DNA from: Vespa crabro
Lineage: Eukaryota; Arthropoda; Insecta; Hymenoptera; Vespidae
Reading direction: 5' to 3'
DNA length: 64,000 nucleotides
NCBI RefSeq assembly: GCF_910589235.1
Contig: NC_060964.1
Span: forward strand, 4,586,992 to 4,650,991
The notes under the pieces were generated by a model. It was not told the origin of the DNA. It saw only the letters and a program-made list of their open reading frames with translations, and did not search any database. Both the position numbers and the translations under genes were made by a program. Below, piece by piece: positions 52,701 to 64,000 of this stretch. Position 1 is the stretch's first letter, and the number at the start of each line of letters is the position of its first letter.

Positions 52701-54781
52701 ATCTTTTCTAATTAAATGTGAAAGACTCCGCCTCCTCGCAGTCTTTTGTTGGATCTCCGTAAATTTTATCAATGATAAATGGAATTGTTATACTTTTTAA
52801 ATAAATCTTTAAACGAACTATGTTAATATAAATGTTATTTCTTTAAAAATTATATTCTTATTTTTATTCATAAAGGATACTTGCGAATTTTGACCGGAAA
52901 ATTCTGAAACATCATATATATGTTTGCTCTTTTGCATTACATATCCGCTATAATCTCGAATGCATATCCCTCGAGAATACGCGCTTAATCTCATTTGTGA
53001 ATTTTAAACTAAAACTCAATTCTCTCCTTTTATCGTTAATCGCCTTATTACGCATAACTCTCTGCGAAGGACTCAAACGAGAAAATATCAAAGTTGCGAA
53101 ATGATGAGATAACATCGAACTATGTATAAAGTATCGATAACATTCTGCGAAATACAAGAGAAACTATATTTTCAGGATAAAATTTTCTTTCCGATCTCTA
53201 ATTAAACGAAGATCACTTTTTTTTTTTAGACTAATTTAGACATCTTTCATCTACTCGAATATCCTAAAATTCTTTTGCATTTATTAAATCGTTTCATCTC
53301 GTATCTCGTATCTGACGCATCGCGGCGAAATCGGTTAAGCTTATTTTTTTTTTTTTTACTACTCTCACAATGTTTCTCACGAATATTCTAGAGAATCTGA
53401 ATAGATTTTATTTTGATAAATTGCGAGATCGAAAGCCAGAAATATAATACTTGAAAAAAAAAACCATTGTTTGTAATTCAAAAATGTCGAGCAATGAAAA
53501 CCATCCGATCATTTAAATATCATATGTTTTAAATATGTATGTAGTACATGCAATATGCACTCGATACGCGTTACCTGGAATAAATTTAATCATACAGTAA
53601 ATTATAGATTGCAGTGATTTTATTTAAAATCGTCAAATGGAATTTGGTGAATTTTATTTGATGCAAAAAAATAAATGTGATTCGATTCTAGCAATCACGG
53701 ATTGAATTTTTCTTCGTTCTTATTTCTTACTAATAATATCTACGACTTATACTATGTATTATATATGTATGAGTCTGTGCCTTAGAGGATACGCGTAGCT
53801 CGATTCGTGGATAGAAATTTACCGCGAGTTCACTTTACCGTATTTCGACGGCCTGTTTGTTACATACTTCCTACTATTGTTCTCAAGTTTCTCGAAATAT
53901 CTTTGTACAAAGCCCAAAGATACGAAAGGTTATCGATGCAAACGAGAAGTGTTACATTATGTCTTGATACTGAAGGGTTTTATCTATTCAAACTAAGATT
54001 TATTCTTCGCTCATTATTTAACTGCATACTACAATCTATATAAACGTGAAGACAATCAACTTGAATCATAGCTTAAAGGATCGTATGAGATATTTCATAA
54101 AATTAGTCGACCTTTTGAAATAATAACTTAATTCATTTTATACTTCATCGAAATTTTACAGATTGCAAACGACATTATAATAAAATTATTACAGTTTTTA
54201 TTTAATAATAAACAACCACTTTTCTTTGTTGTTCTTCGCTTCATTTTACGAATATCCCTTATTTATAAATATATAGATTCAATAAGATATAATGACAAAA
54301 TAAGGTACTCGTAACCGAATTGGCTTAGTAAGAACGACGGGGAAATCTCTTTGGAAGACTGTTATAATAATACATATATATTACATAAATAATTAGACTT
54401 CTTTCTTTGTCATCTTTACATTGTTATTATACGTCAAAACAGTAATTCTGATGAGTTTTAATGAAAAACATTTTATAGAGAGCACTACAAAGTATACTAA
54501 TTTTAATTTAATTTTAATATATCATAACAAAAATTGATATTAATCGGGAAAAAAGTACAATAGAAATGCTCGTTTAAAAACGAAAAATTTTGACAAAGGA
54601 AATACTATATTGTTTATTATTTGAATAATTCGAAACTTGTTATCGAGCGAGTTAGAAGTATAAAATTTATAACAGATACAAGTACCTATTATTCGCAATC
54701 GAAAAATATATTATTCGTACTTAATCATAAGACATCTCGTCGAATAACTATGTAAAAAATATTGTCATTCGCTCATATTTA
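49781..54781. other. non-coding A+T-rich desert
   Basis: No supported gene in 5 kb. TATAATGAAAGGTA occurs twice near 50270 and 50292. Bases 52090-52330 are somewhat G+C-richer. Short frames carry no recognised motif. Confidence 0.55.
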
Positions 54782-54788
54782 CTCTCTC

Positions 54789-54847
<59 letters not shown>

Positions 54848-54855
54848 TTCTCTCT
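54782..54855. repeat. (CT)n microsatellite
   Basis: CT dinucleotides over about 74 bases with TTTC interruptions at both ends. It generates an Arg-Glu repeat in the antisense frame. Confidence 0.95.
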
Positions 54856-55157
54856 TGAAAATATTTTTCAACCTTGTCTGTACGATAATGGACGCTCCAA
54901 AACACAATGGGTCCGCATGTCTATCTTGAAAGGTTACCTGTTGGTGCGCAGCAACTACAATCGAAGAGAATTCGATACTTTGGAGTGTACGCGCACGATA
55001 CCTGTCGCGAAATCGATATATTTGTACCAAAATGTCAAGCAGATATTTATCCTTTTTCCAGTTAGATTTGAAATACGAAACATTGCGTTTAAGCGCATTG
55101 CCGTTCGAGTACATACTTTGTTGTGGAACTCGTACGTTCAAAAATGTCCTCGGTCGC

Positions 55158-55196
<39 letters not shown>

Positions 55197-55239
55197 TGTT
55201 CTTTTTCTCTCGTAATATTTTAAGCTCTCGACGCTGCAA
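54856..55239. other. non-coding segment with (TA)n
   Basis: Moderate composition, ending in a (TA)n array at about 55159-55182. Frames on both strands lack known motifs. Confidence 0.45.
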
Positions 55240-55700
55240 GACCAATGATAAACACGTCCTTATCTGACGGAGGCGTCGAGCTAGGTCAACGTTATTTTTC
55301 GTAGAAAGTAAGGAAAAGAGTTGACGTCAGAGTGAGAGAAAAGAGTTAAGAAAAGAGCCAGAAGCTAAATAAGAGCGTACGAAAGAGAGAAAAAGAGAGA
55401 GAAAGAGAGAAAGATTTCAAATACAAAGCCTTATAATTTATAGCAGGTCTTTAATATCACGACGTTCTCTTCTACTCTCCAAGTATTTTCTAGTGGAGGC
55501 TTTGTGTGTGCGCGCGCACACGTGTGAGCGAAAAAGAGAAAAAGAAAAAGAGACGGAAATGAAGGTGATGTCGAAGAGAAAGGAAAAGAGCTGTGGTTGG
55601 GGTTGCGGTCACGCGACGGTGTGGGTGCAAAGAAATGGCGAGAATGAAGCCTCCGCTTGGTGAGAAATTTCATGACAAGTAAAGCAAGCTGCGAGATCGA
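55240..55700. promoter_or_regulatory. G+C-richer island with CRE and GA tracts
   Basis: TGACGTCA at 55322-55329 is a full CREB/ATF palindrome. GAGAGAAAGAGAG tracts follow at 55384-55412, then GTGTGTGCGCGCGCACACGTGTG at 55503-55525, an alternating purine-pyrimidine stretch that could adopt Z-DNA. No coding evidence. Confidence 0.35.
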
Positions 55701-56439
55701 AGAGGGTTGCGAACCTTGGTTAAAGCGCAATGACGTATTTTCTGTCTCAACTATCAAATAAAAATGGTCCGTCTCATGAACAGATAGTACTTTTTGAAAG
55801 CTTTTTTTTTTCGAATAAATAATTATAAATGGCTTTTACGTTATTTGCAAAAGAATCAGACGAGCTACACGCTCGACCGATACATAATTCTAAGAGATTA
55901 TTACTAATTTCTTAAAAACGTCGTTTGAGAATTCAAGTTTTTTAAAGTACGATATATTTACATAAATTGAATTCAACTATGGGAGAAAGAAGAATGCGTG
56001 ACGAGTAAATCCATGAGATTTACTCGGATCTCGGGTTTGTAAAACGTCCGAAAAAGCAAGCTGTTCCGTTACGAGATAACGTCAAACCTGCCAGTTAATA
56101 TTATTAACGATCTCGACGTCTGCAGTTTTCCTTCTCTTTCCTTTTTTTGTTTTGTTTTTATTTTATAAAACGAAACAACCGTCTCTATATCCACAGTAGA
56201 AAGTTATTTTCTTGAAAGAAAGGTAAGTTTGTGGAGAGAATGAAAGAGAAAGAATAGCGAGATAGAAACATCAGAATAGTGAGTAAAAGAAAAACCCCTA
56301 GAAATATCATATTGAGTTCGTCGTTGATTGGTAGGAACAGTAAAGGTGGTAGTAAGGTTTATGAAAGGAAGCCAAGTTCTCTGTTGCATCAAAAGTCCTT
56401 GTCTTGCTGTCACGAAGCGTGCTTCAACTACCGACTCTG

Positions 56440-57470
56440 GAAGAGGAACGTTAAAACAGAGGTGAGGAAGGGAGGAAGTCGAGGCGAACCATAAAGCAAG
56501 CTACGCTGCTGACTTTATGGATTCAATTATTCCCGCTTGCTGCCTTCGTAGCGGTTCTCTGAACTCGGTGACCGGTCGTACTGGATATCGAGGGAGAAAT
56601 GGAACGAAAGGGACCTCGAAACAGAGAGGAAGTCTTCGAGAGTATAATCCAAATTTGCAGGTTACTCCTAGTGAGTTAGCACAACTGCAACAGGATTTTC
56701 GAGTCGTTCTAAACGTGATCCCAACGATCCTATCACCATGCACCCTCGCTTCGTTTGTTCATCGAAGGTTTCCCAGGTGAGGCCTTTACTAACTTCGTTC
56801 GACCGACAATCTCTATTATATCAACTATTATTATATCTGACTTGATGTAATTTTCTAATAGTAGGTGGATTGAATGCTCGTACATTAATGAACTCGTTTC
56901 TCTGTTTTCTTTTTTTTCTGACAAATCTAACGAAAATGAAATAGTCGCTGTGGATGGACATAATTGAAAAATTAACGTTTCTTCCTTCGTGTTCGAAAGT
57001 TCGCCCAGGATATGTATATCTCTTCTTCTCGACTCGAAGCATAAGCTCCAATATACCAAGTCTGCGACTCGCTAACTCGAAGCTTTCTCATATTCTAGTC
57101 GCGAATTCCGATCTCGATCAATGAGCAAGTCACGTATTCGAGAGAGCGAAATCTCGATCTCGTCACAACTTCTTCATCATTACTGCTTCGACTACGGACG
57201 CTGTACGGCATCTTATCCTTTAAGAAACAGAGAAAGAGTAAGAAAGAGAGTATCGTAGAGGGAAAGCAAACATGGCTTTGTTCCTTCGACATCGTAGCGT
57301 TATCGCGCTTTACGGCACTCGCCTGAACGAAACTCGGTCTTCTCTTCGAATTCCCTTCCCTTATTATAATCGACGCGTTCAACTAGATGAGCTTCCTTCG
57401 CAAAACCGAGGAGAGAAGGAAGGCCGAGTAAATAAGAAAAACGTTTTTCGTATCGAAACTATTTCATGAT
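56440..57470. promoter_or_regulatory. CpG-rich island around the two-exon candidate
   Basis: About 1 kb of G+C- and CpG-richer sequence, A+T-rich only at 56800-56960, where the putative intron lies. If the gene is not real, this is the largest candidate regulatory block in the right part of the window. Confidence 0.35.
56517..57258 (+). CDS. candidate two-exon gene, about 139 residues (unidentified)
   Basis: The ATG at 56517 opens 86 codons (MDSIIPACCLRSGSLN, later VTPSELAQLQQDFRVV) running to TTTCCCAG|GTGAGG at 56776/56777. A pyrimidine-rich acceptor TTCTCATATTCTAG|TC at 57098/57099 continues the frame (ISSQLLHHYCFDYGRC) to a TAG at 57256-57258. The intron would be 322 bp. The product would be basic, with a helix-prone middle and no signal peptide. 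I recognise no family. It lies in a CpG-rich island where open frames also occur on the other strand, so chance is a real alternative. Confidence 0.2.
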
Positions 57471-59390
57471 TTTCCCAAGAAAAATGGATGAATAAGGGGA
57501 GAAAGAAAAGAAGAAGAAAAAGAATGAAATATCTAAAGAAAAATCGCTTTTCGCTCGCTCGTGAAAATTGAGTCTTGCATTTTATAATTTCATGAAAAAA
57601 AAAAATATATATATATATATATTATATATATATAAAAGGTGGTTAGTTTTTCTTTCGAAAAGGGAAAACTAATCGTAAAATAAATAAATACCCTAATGGT
57701 GATGACTCATATCAAATCAATCGTCGAAGAAACATCATCCTTTTCGGTGTTGTCCTGAAAACCGTCTCTGCATCGTCTAAGCATTAGCAAAGGGAAGTTA
57801 TGTAGCTTGCCCTCGAAGCAGTCGTTGCTTCATACACGAACAAAGACGGATTAGCATAGGAATTATTTCCGGTTGGATGATAAAGCCCCGAGCAGAATGT
57901 TCAAAGCTCAACGAAGCTCGTTTCGTTGTGGAACCAAAATCGAGAGCTGTTTCTCCAACGCAGAGAATTGGCATGCGTTTCTCTCCTTGCTCTTACTACA
58001 CTTATACATATATACATGTACATATACATAAACATATACGTATACATATATATATATATATATATACAAACACATATATGTGTATATTACTCCTAGATAC
58101 GAGTATCGTGATCTCGATTCTTCCGTAACACGAAATGAAACTACCTAGAGAATTTTTGGAGGGTCGATCAATTTTGTACGTCGACTTGCTTTTCTCACGC
58201 TCTACTGTATCTCTCGCATGCCAGCCTTTCTCTTTCCTTCTCATCGATTCGGTTTTCTACATTCTCATCTGCGATGAAAAAAAAAAGTACCGACACAATT
58301 CATAGATAGAGTTCGAATCGAATCTTTTTCTTCCTTCTTCGTACATCTACTTACCTACTTACCTACCTACCTACCTACCTACCTACCTACCGTTACATTC
58401 TACGGGATTAAGTCAGGCGATTTTTATCGTTCAATCGAAACAAGCGCAAATTCGTTTCTCGTGGTTTTCGTGAATCCCTCAGAGAATAAGAGTATAGTAT
58501 GAATTAGGTATCGTATATATAATTATTTAATGATCTTTAGAAGCTTCCTTTTAAGAAATTATCTCTTTGATCTTGTGAGAATAATATAAATAGTATTAGA
58601 AAATTGGAATAAACATTTTAAGCGAAATATGAGATTTAACTATTGAAACTAAATGTAATAAATGAATATCTGACACATCTCATTATAATCAGAAGCGACT
58701 AGTGAAATATTGTTTTCCTAAAGTAAGTATTTAAGTAAATAAGTAAAATTTCTTAAAGTAAGTATTAAGTAAGTAATAAATTAGTAAGTTATTTATTTAG
58801 AAGAAGATCATTTAATTGGTTGAAAAATAGCGATTTAGTTGAATAGACGTAATTCAAACACGATAATAAATTTGTATTTTTGCTTAATGATATTGTATTT
58901 AAATCATTGTCATTCCAAAAAGTATGAATAATCGATAAGACATTACAAGCATTTTACATCAGAAACTTCAAATTCCAAGAGGACGAATTTGGAAAAAAAA
59001 AAAAGAAAAAAGTAGTATATATTTACATATTTAAACGTTATCTCGTTTATGAAAGATTTAAAATATAAATTTATCGTAAGTATCGTTAAACGCGAAAGAA
59101 AGAATATCTTCGGTGGGAGAAAGGATCATTCAAGAAGGAATCAACTCTCTTAGAAATTACTTTATGTATAGATAGCGAAGAGTAGAAGAATAGAAGAGTC
59201 GTGGACGGAGTTTAAATGAAGAATCCTAGAGGATGAACTTCGTTAAACAAAGAAGAGCATTATCGTCTCCGCGGTTCGCGAAATTCAGAGGAAATCATCG
59301 ATTTCAACTCGAAGACAAGCAAAGACGATAGGATGTGCCTCTTTTAAATGAAGCGAAGAAAGTTCGTGAAGAAAAGATATTTTCTCTGTC
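57471..59390. other. non-coding segment with simple repeats
   Basis: It contains (TA)n at 57605-57633, TACATA/TATATA sequence at 58000-58085, an (ACCT)n tetranucleotide array at about 58349-58391, and degenerate AAGT repeats at 58721-58790. No coding evidence. Confidence 0.55.
58349..58391. repeat. (ACCT)n tetranucleotide microsatellite
   Basis: The array starts with alternating TACT and TACC units, then becomes pure TACC, about ten units long. Confidence 0.9.
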
Positions 59391-59392
59391 TT

Positions 59393-59406
59393 CCCCCCCC
59401 CCCCAC

Positions 59407-59443
<37 letters not shown>
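59393..59443. repeat. poly(C) run joined to (CT)n
   Basis: Twelve C residues (59393-59404) followed almost directly by CT dinucleotides. A homopolymer C run of this length is rare in such A+T-rich sequence. Confidence 0.9.
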
Positions 59444-59445
<2 letters not shown>

Positions 59446-59942
59446 AAAGAAGAAAAAGAAAAGGACGAGACGATGAAAGCGAACAGAGGAAAAGAGCAAG
59501 TGGAAACAACGGAAGGGTGAGAAGGAATAAAAGATTGGAAGAGAGCCGAGGAATATTACGCGAAACAGCAAGACGTTAATATTCTGCTTTCTATCGAGCA
59601 GTAGAGACAAAGTAAAAAAGTTTTCTCCCTGAGAAGCAAGTGGCGCCGTTTCCGTTCCTCGATGAACGCGTTCCTTTATTGAAGTTCTATTCACTGGAAA
59701 AATATTTTGAATTAACATTGCTTTATGGAAACATTGTAATTAATATTTCTGTAATCAGCTTCCGTAAAACAAAATTGCCGGAGACGAGACAGAAGAAAAT
59801 AAAGATAAATATTCTCTTCTTTTCCAAATTTCCAGAAAGTCCTTGTTTTTGAAAATAAACGAAGACATTAATTATAGAAGAACGTGAAAAATATTTCAAA
59901 GCGATACACGTTCGTATACTTTGTACAATGAAGAAACGTATA

Positions 59943-59944
<2 letters not shown>

Positions 59945-59984
<40 letters not shown>

Positions 59985-59996
59985 GGGAGAGAGAGA
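59945..59996. repeat. (GA)n with periodic GGGAGA
   Basis: GA dinucleotides interrupted by GGGAGA units near 59971 and 59985. Confidence 0.93.
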
Positions 59997-59999
59997 AGG

Positions 60000-60537
60000 A
60001 GGAATGAAGATCTAGAGAAAGTTAAAATCTTATCAGCAGCGTATCTTCCTATAGATAGTAGTTCGTAATAGTCTTTAAAACTACGGTAAAGTTCATTATG
60101 GTATTTGGAGCTCGGGGCCATGCAAGTATACCGACTTCCGTTGTAATATCTAAAAGTCCTACCGGTAGTTCTAGTGCAGGCACAAGAAGAAAGTTTAAAT
60201 CCGGTTTACCTAAGTGACCACTCGGGGAAAAGTCATAGAAGAGCAGGATTTTCAATACGTCGCTATATCCTAAAACGTATACTCATAAATACCTTCGTAA
60301 TTCTTGTAAAACTTTAAAAATATCAGATACGAACGGTTCTTGATTTCGTTCAAAATAACTACACTATGTATTTAATAATGGCCAAGGAAAATAAATAAAT
60401 TAATAAAAACATAATAAATATACATAATAAAAAGTGAAAGTTAGCGAAAGCGCATCATTCAGATTAAAGAAAAAAAGAAAAACAATAATTAACTTTTAAT
60501 GCTCTTTAGCGCTGACTCTGAAAATATTCTTCAATTA
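60000..60537. other. non-coding segment
   Basis: Bases 60100-60240 are slightly G+C-richer; the rest is A+T-rich. No feature is supported. Confidence 0.5.
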
Positions 60538-60618
60538 CTTAAAACAATTATCGAGTTGTTATTCTTAAAACAATTATCGAGTTGGTTATCCTTAAAAACA
60601 ATTATCGAGTTAAATTAT
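60538..60618 (+). repeat. three-copy tandem repeat, unit about 27 bp
   Basis: CTTAAAACAATTATCGAGTT starts at 60538 and 60564, and with one extra A at 60591. The short tails diverge between copies. Confidence 0.88.
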
Positions 60619-60829
60619 CCAATTCGATCGTATCCTTACTATTTATTTTATAATTGCTTTAGTATATTCTGGCTGCATTTCGCATGGAAAAGAAATAGAG
60701 AAAGAGAAAGTAAGAAAAAAACAAAAGAGAAAAATATATTTGAAAGGTAAATTCAACGAAAAGACGCGAAACGAAGCACAACGATGCAACGTCGTGTAAT
60801 CAAGGAAACGATCGGATTATAGTTTGTTC

Positions 60830-61090
60830 GCAAAAGGCTGATTGCATGCCCATGGGAGAAATTACCCACGGAGCTTTTCTTCCTACTGGTGGTTCATTCG
60901 CGAAAGTCCCGCGGCGGACCTTTAATTGATAGTCGTAATTAATCGTCTCCTCTACCGCGGCTTTATTCACTGGGCGGAACGATCGTTCCAGTATGGTAAA
61001 CGCGCGATCCAATAAGAGGGGGAAGAAGCGTGACTCATACACACGCGAACAGCATATACAACGTTCGCTAAATGGGTTCTTCATTCGCAT
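60830..61090. promoter_or_regulatory. G+C-richer patch with homeodomain-type core
   Basis: TTTAATTGA (about 60921) and TAATTAAT (60936-60943) lie between two CCGCGG palindromes (60909-60914 and 60955-60960). TAATTA is the typical homeodomain-binding core. The - strand is open for 114 codons (60800-61144) without a known motif. An enhancer is the likelier reading. Confidence 0.35.
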
Positions 61091-61099
61091 TAATTCCTC

Positions 61100-62255
61100 C
61101 TTTGATCTTTGAAAAATCGTCCATTCGATATTACAGGTATCCACTGACGAGCAAAACGTCGCCTCATAGTTTTATTGCATTATAAATATCACTTTAACTA
61201 TGGCAAACGCTTTCAGCTTTGTTTTATGCCTTTCCGTGGTCGTTAGTATTCGTTAATGTTCGTGTCTTTCTATTTACATACATTAACGTATCCTCTTTAC
61301 CAATATGAAATCTATGAGTACTATCGTCCATCGTAAAAATGTATCAAAAAGGAAACGTTGTACGTACATATATCTAAATAATTATTTTCATTTAGAATAA
61401 TACGCATCCTGGGATATTCCATTAAAATTTAAACTAACTAACAAAAATGGGAACGATATATAACGTGATATAATATCCTTTCTACTTTAATCAAAGTTAA
61501 TTTGTAATGTTGGGTATAAAAATAAACAATAAGTAACATCATAGTAATGTTACTTATAACATTATATTAAAAATTAGTAAAAGTCGAATATAATGTGTTT
61601 ATTGCGTTATCGTGTGTACGAGTGCATTTGAACATGACATGTAGAACGAGTCTAGTGGTAATGAGATCAAAAGAACAGAAGAACCAACAGGGGTTTTACG
61701 TTTGATACGAAGAAGAAAGCGCAAATCGAGGTAAAAGATGAAGGTTATGTTCCGCCTCGGTTAAATCCTGTTACTTAGCGAGATTGAACGGGTGAAATGG
61801 GTCTGCTTCGTGTTTCCTGCTCGCAGAATCTTCCAAGTGTACATCGGATATTCGTTTCCCTCGCGTATAACAGACAGATCGAAAACATAAAGAAAAGTAT
61901 CTCTAACGCAATGGGCCTAAGCTGAAGGGATAAAAATAAATAAAGGAATGTATTTGCCCATTTACAAATTATGTTTATTAGAGATCATTCGAGCTATATA
62001 GTTATAATAAAATGTTTTTCAGAAGAGATTTTCATTCATATATAATATAACGTATCTGTATTCGATAAAAATTTCTATACGTATTGATATATAAAATCAT
62101 TGTAATGGAACGTAATTTTATTAAATTGAAAGGCGAAGAATCACTTTATGTAAGCTTGTGCGGAAGCAAAATAACATATTATATTCGTGATAGTGTATTA
62201 AAAGCATCGAAATAACCACGAACGATAGTACGTCGCGAAATAACGTATACTTGGG
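61100..62255. other. non-coding segment, possible 3' flank of the minus-strand exon
   Basis: Mostly A+T-rich. On the - strand AATAAA occurs at 61979-61974, about 280 bases after the stop of the candidate exon at 62256-62436, so part of this could be its 3' UTR. Confidence 0.4.
61529..61557. repeat. inverted repeat, 11-bp arms
   Basis: ATAAGTAACAT (61529-61539) pairs exactly with ATGTTACTTAT (61547-61557) across a 7-base loop. Confidence 0.65.
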
Positions 62256-62436
62256 TCAAGTTATGATCATGTTATCGGCGTCGAGGGAACTCATGATTCT
62301 CCTCTGGTGATCAGAATCTCCTGGACACTCGTATAACATGTAATTAAGGAGCACGAAGCGTATCGGGTATAGGTACATAGGAACAAGAAATAGAACAGTA
62401 TAGAGATAGCCCACGGTCAGCAAACTGGCCTTGATT
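62256..62436 (-). CDS. candidate terminal exon of a membrane protein (unidentified)
   Basis: A good acceptor on the - strand (CTCGTTGTTATCCTTCTATAG|AATC at 62437/62436) opens a frame of 59 residues to a TGA at 62258-62256. It begins IKASLLTVGYLYTVLFLVPM, a hydrophobic and aromatic segment long enough to cross the membrane. It continues with YPIRFVLLNYMLYE and a polar tail with ECPGDSDHQRR, ending in LDADNMIIT. Hydrophobic span plus acidic tail looks like natural protein, but no family is recognised. Upstream exons, at higher coordinates, were not found with confidence. A chance frame in a G+C-richer patch remains possible. Confidence 0.3.
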
Positions 62437-63140
62437 CTATAGAAGGATAACAACGAGAATGACGGAGATGGCAAGAACGAGGGTTACACTCGTACAACGG
62501 AAAATCCTAGATTTCCCGATGGACTTCTCGAGGAAACGAGAACACCTACAAGTTCCTTCCGAGACGCTCGTTCTTCCTCTTCATCGTTCACAAGCATTCT
62601 CCGATTCAATATCACAATTCAATTTCGGCTTTGGCCTAAGGAAGGAGACCTCGATTCTCTTCTATTTCAACGCTTCTAACTTCGTCTTAAATAGTTTTCC
62701 TTAAACTAAAGCATTGTCTCATTTCTGAACTACTCTATCTCTATCGAAAACTTTCACATCGACGAAGTTATGCGCATAGATATACATGTATATAAGTATA
62801 TGAATATGTACGCATTTTATAAATCAAAAGATATCGAGACGAATATACTTATAATAAAGAAACTCTTGTATATAATATATATTTAATATTATACTATCAA
62901 GAGTATTCGATCTATCGCTGTAGTAAATTCTTTTTGTTTTTATAAAATAATTATCATTAAAATAATCAAATATATTTTTACATCTATCGAAGATATGTTC
63001 ACTCAAAACGTCAAACGAATAGGATAATGAAAAATTTATAAAAGACGAGGATGAGTGGATGGTGCTCGTATATTCTGTTTGCCTACAAAACTTCTACGAT
63101 AAGTCGCAAAATGAATTAGCAATGATATTTTCTCTCGCTT

Positions 63141-63184
<44 letters not shown>

Positions 63185-64000
63185 ATTTCTTTCTTTGATT
63201 TCTAGCCATTTTCTCACTAAAGAGGCAAAACTTTCAAGCCGATATTCCCGATTCGAACGGATTCCGCGTAAGTAATCTCTATCCGTGCTGGCCCGATAGC
63301 CTTGAGCATTGGTATAGAAGACTAATTGGATTGTGCTAGTCTTGGTTCCTCCAAGTTCTAATCAATTTATGAATGCGGCGGCCTGACACGAGATTGCACT
63401 ATGTGCCTCCAGCTCACAAGCAGGCTGCGTCTGTTTCTCAAACTTTTCGTCACCATCGACGTTTGCACTTTCTCCCTCAGCATCTCTATTTCTTTCTCTC
63501 TCCTTCTCTCTCTCTCTCTCTCTCTCTCTCTTTTCTCTTTTCTCGTTACTCGTTTTAAAAGTTTAACATTGAATTTAATACATCTTTATACAATGAAGTA
63601 GACCTATTGCTTTGTAAATATTTTATTATGTTTGATGGGATATTGTGAAAAATATAAAATATGTATACCTCATGCAAAAAATCGAAGCGGAACGTCACTC
63701 ATATAACGCTTCGCCGAAGCGCATCATAGACTATGTGCAACGAAACAGTCAAAAGTCACCCTTCGCTGAGTTTTTTACTCACCCTGAAGGTACTTCGTGC
63801 GAATTCGTTGTATCGATCGGTTTTCCTTCTCGTTCGTTTAACTATTCTTATCATGAATACGTCTACCTCATGCCTCGCTTGTTTCTTCAAAATTTGCGAT
63901 AACGTAAATGTGAATACGATAAGAAGATTTAAGCGGTTATCGTTCTCAAGATAAAAAAAAAAAAGAAAAAAAAGGAATGAAATTTGAAAAGACGTAGGTA
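62437..64000. other. right edge, mixed composition
   Basis: CpG-richer parts lie at 62450-62650, 63240-63480 and 63690-63830. (CT)n arrays lie at about 63144-63176 and 63497-63530. On the - strand ACCTTCAGG|GTGAGT near 63780 is a strong donor match, which could belong to an exon upstream of the candidate at 62256-62436. No complete exon could be defined. Confidence 0.4.

Overview
The window is eukaryotic and looks like an insect chromosome, most plausibly a hymenopteran (bee, wasp or ant). The reasons are short spliced exons with GTAAGT-type donors and pyrimidine-TAG/CAG acceptors, an A+T-rich background in which CpG is nevertheless common, and very many (GA)n, (TA)n and poly(A) tracts. The species cannot be fixed from the sequence. 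No rRNA, convincing tRNA, CRISPR array, operon or intact transposase was found.

The only securely readable gene is at the left edge. Bases 1 to 2392 on the + strand hold the last six coding exons of a cell-surface receptor. The visible 435 residues are the end of one Ig domain, a second Ig domain, a fibronectin type III domain, one transmembrane helix and a tail of about 66 residues. The Ig2-FN3-TM arrangement and the sequence style fit the Sidestep family of insect axon-guidance and adhesion receptors. The 5' exons lie outside the window.

From about 2.4 to 64 kb the window is a gene-poor desert. A+T-rich stretches alternate with CpG-rich islands (about 5.3-6.45, 8.0-9.1, 15.7-15.9, 22.0-22.3, 28.2-28.4, 38.1-38.3, 38.8-39.2, 39.8-40.3, 46.5-47.3, 55.2-55.7, 56.4-57.4, 60.8-61.1 and 62.25-62.65 kb). 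These read like regulatory elements, distal promoters or untranslated exons. Three carry weak coding candidates: a 39-codon cysteine-rich reading frame (38041-38160, -), a two-exon reading frame (56517-57258, +), and a possible last exon of a membrane protein (62256-62436, -). None is identified.

The most unusual structure is a G+C-rich minisatellite at about 48.86-49.54 kb. It has about 33 monomers of roughly 20 bp, most with a GC-box-like GGGCGG core joined to TAACTAC or TAACTGG spacers, and locally a 64-bp higher-order period. Other notable items are a 148-bp direct repeat pair (14749-14896 and 16192-16339, 11 mismatches, no indels), a 21-bp-stem hairpin at 12696-12755 and a perfect 16-bp-arm hairpin at 13550-13586.
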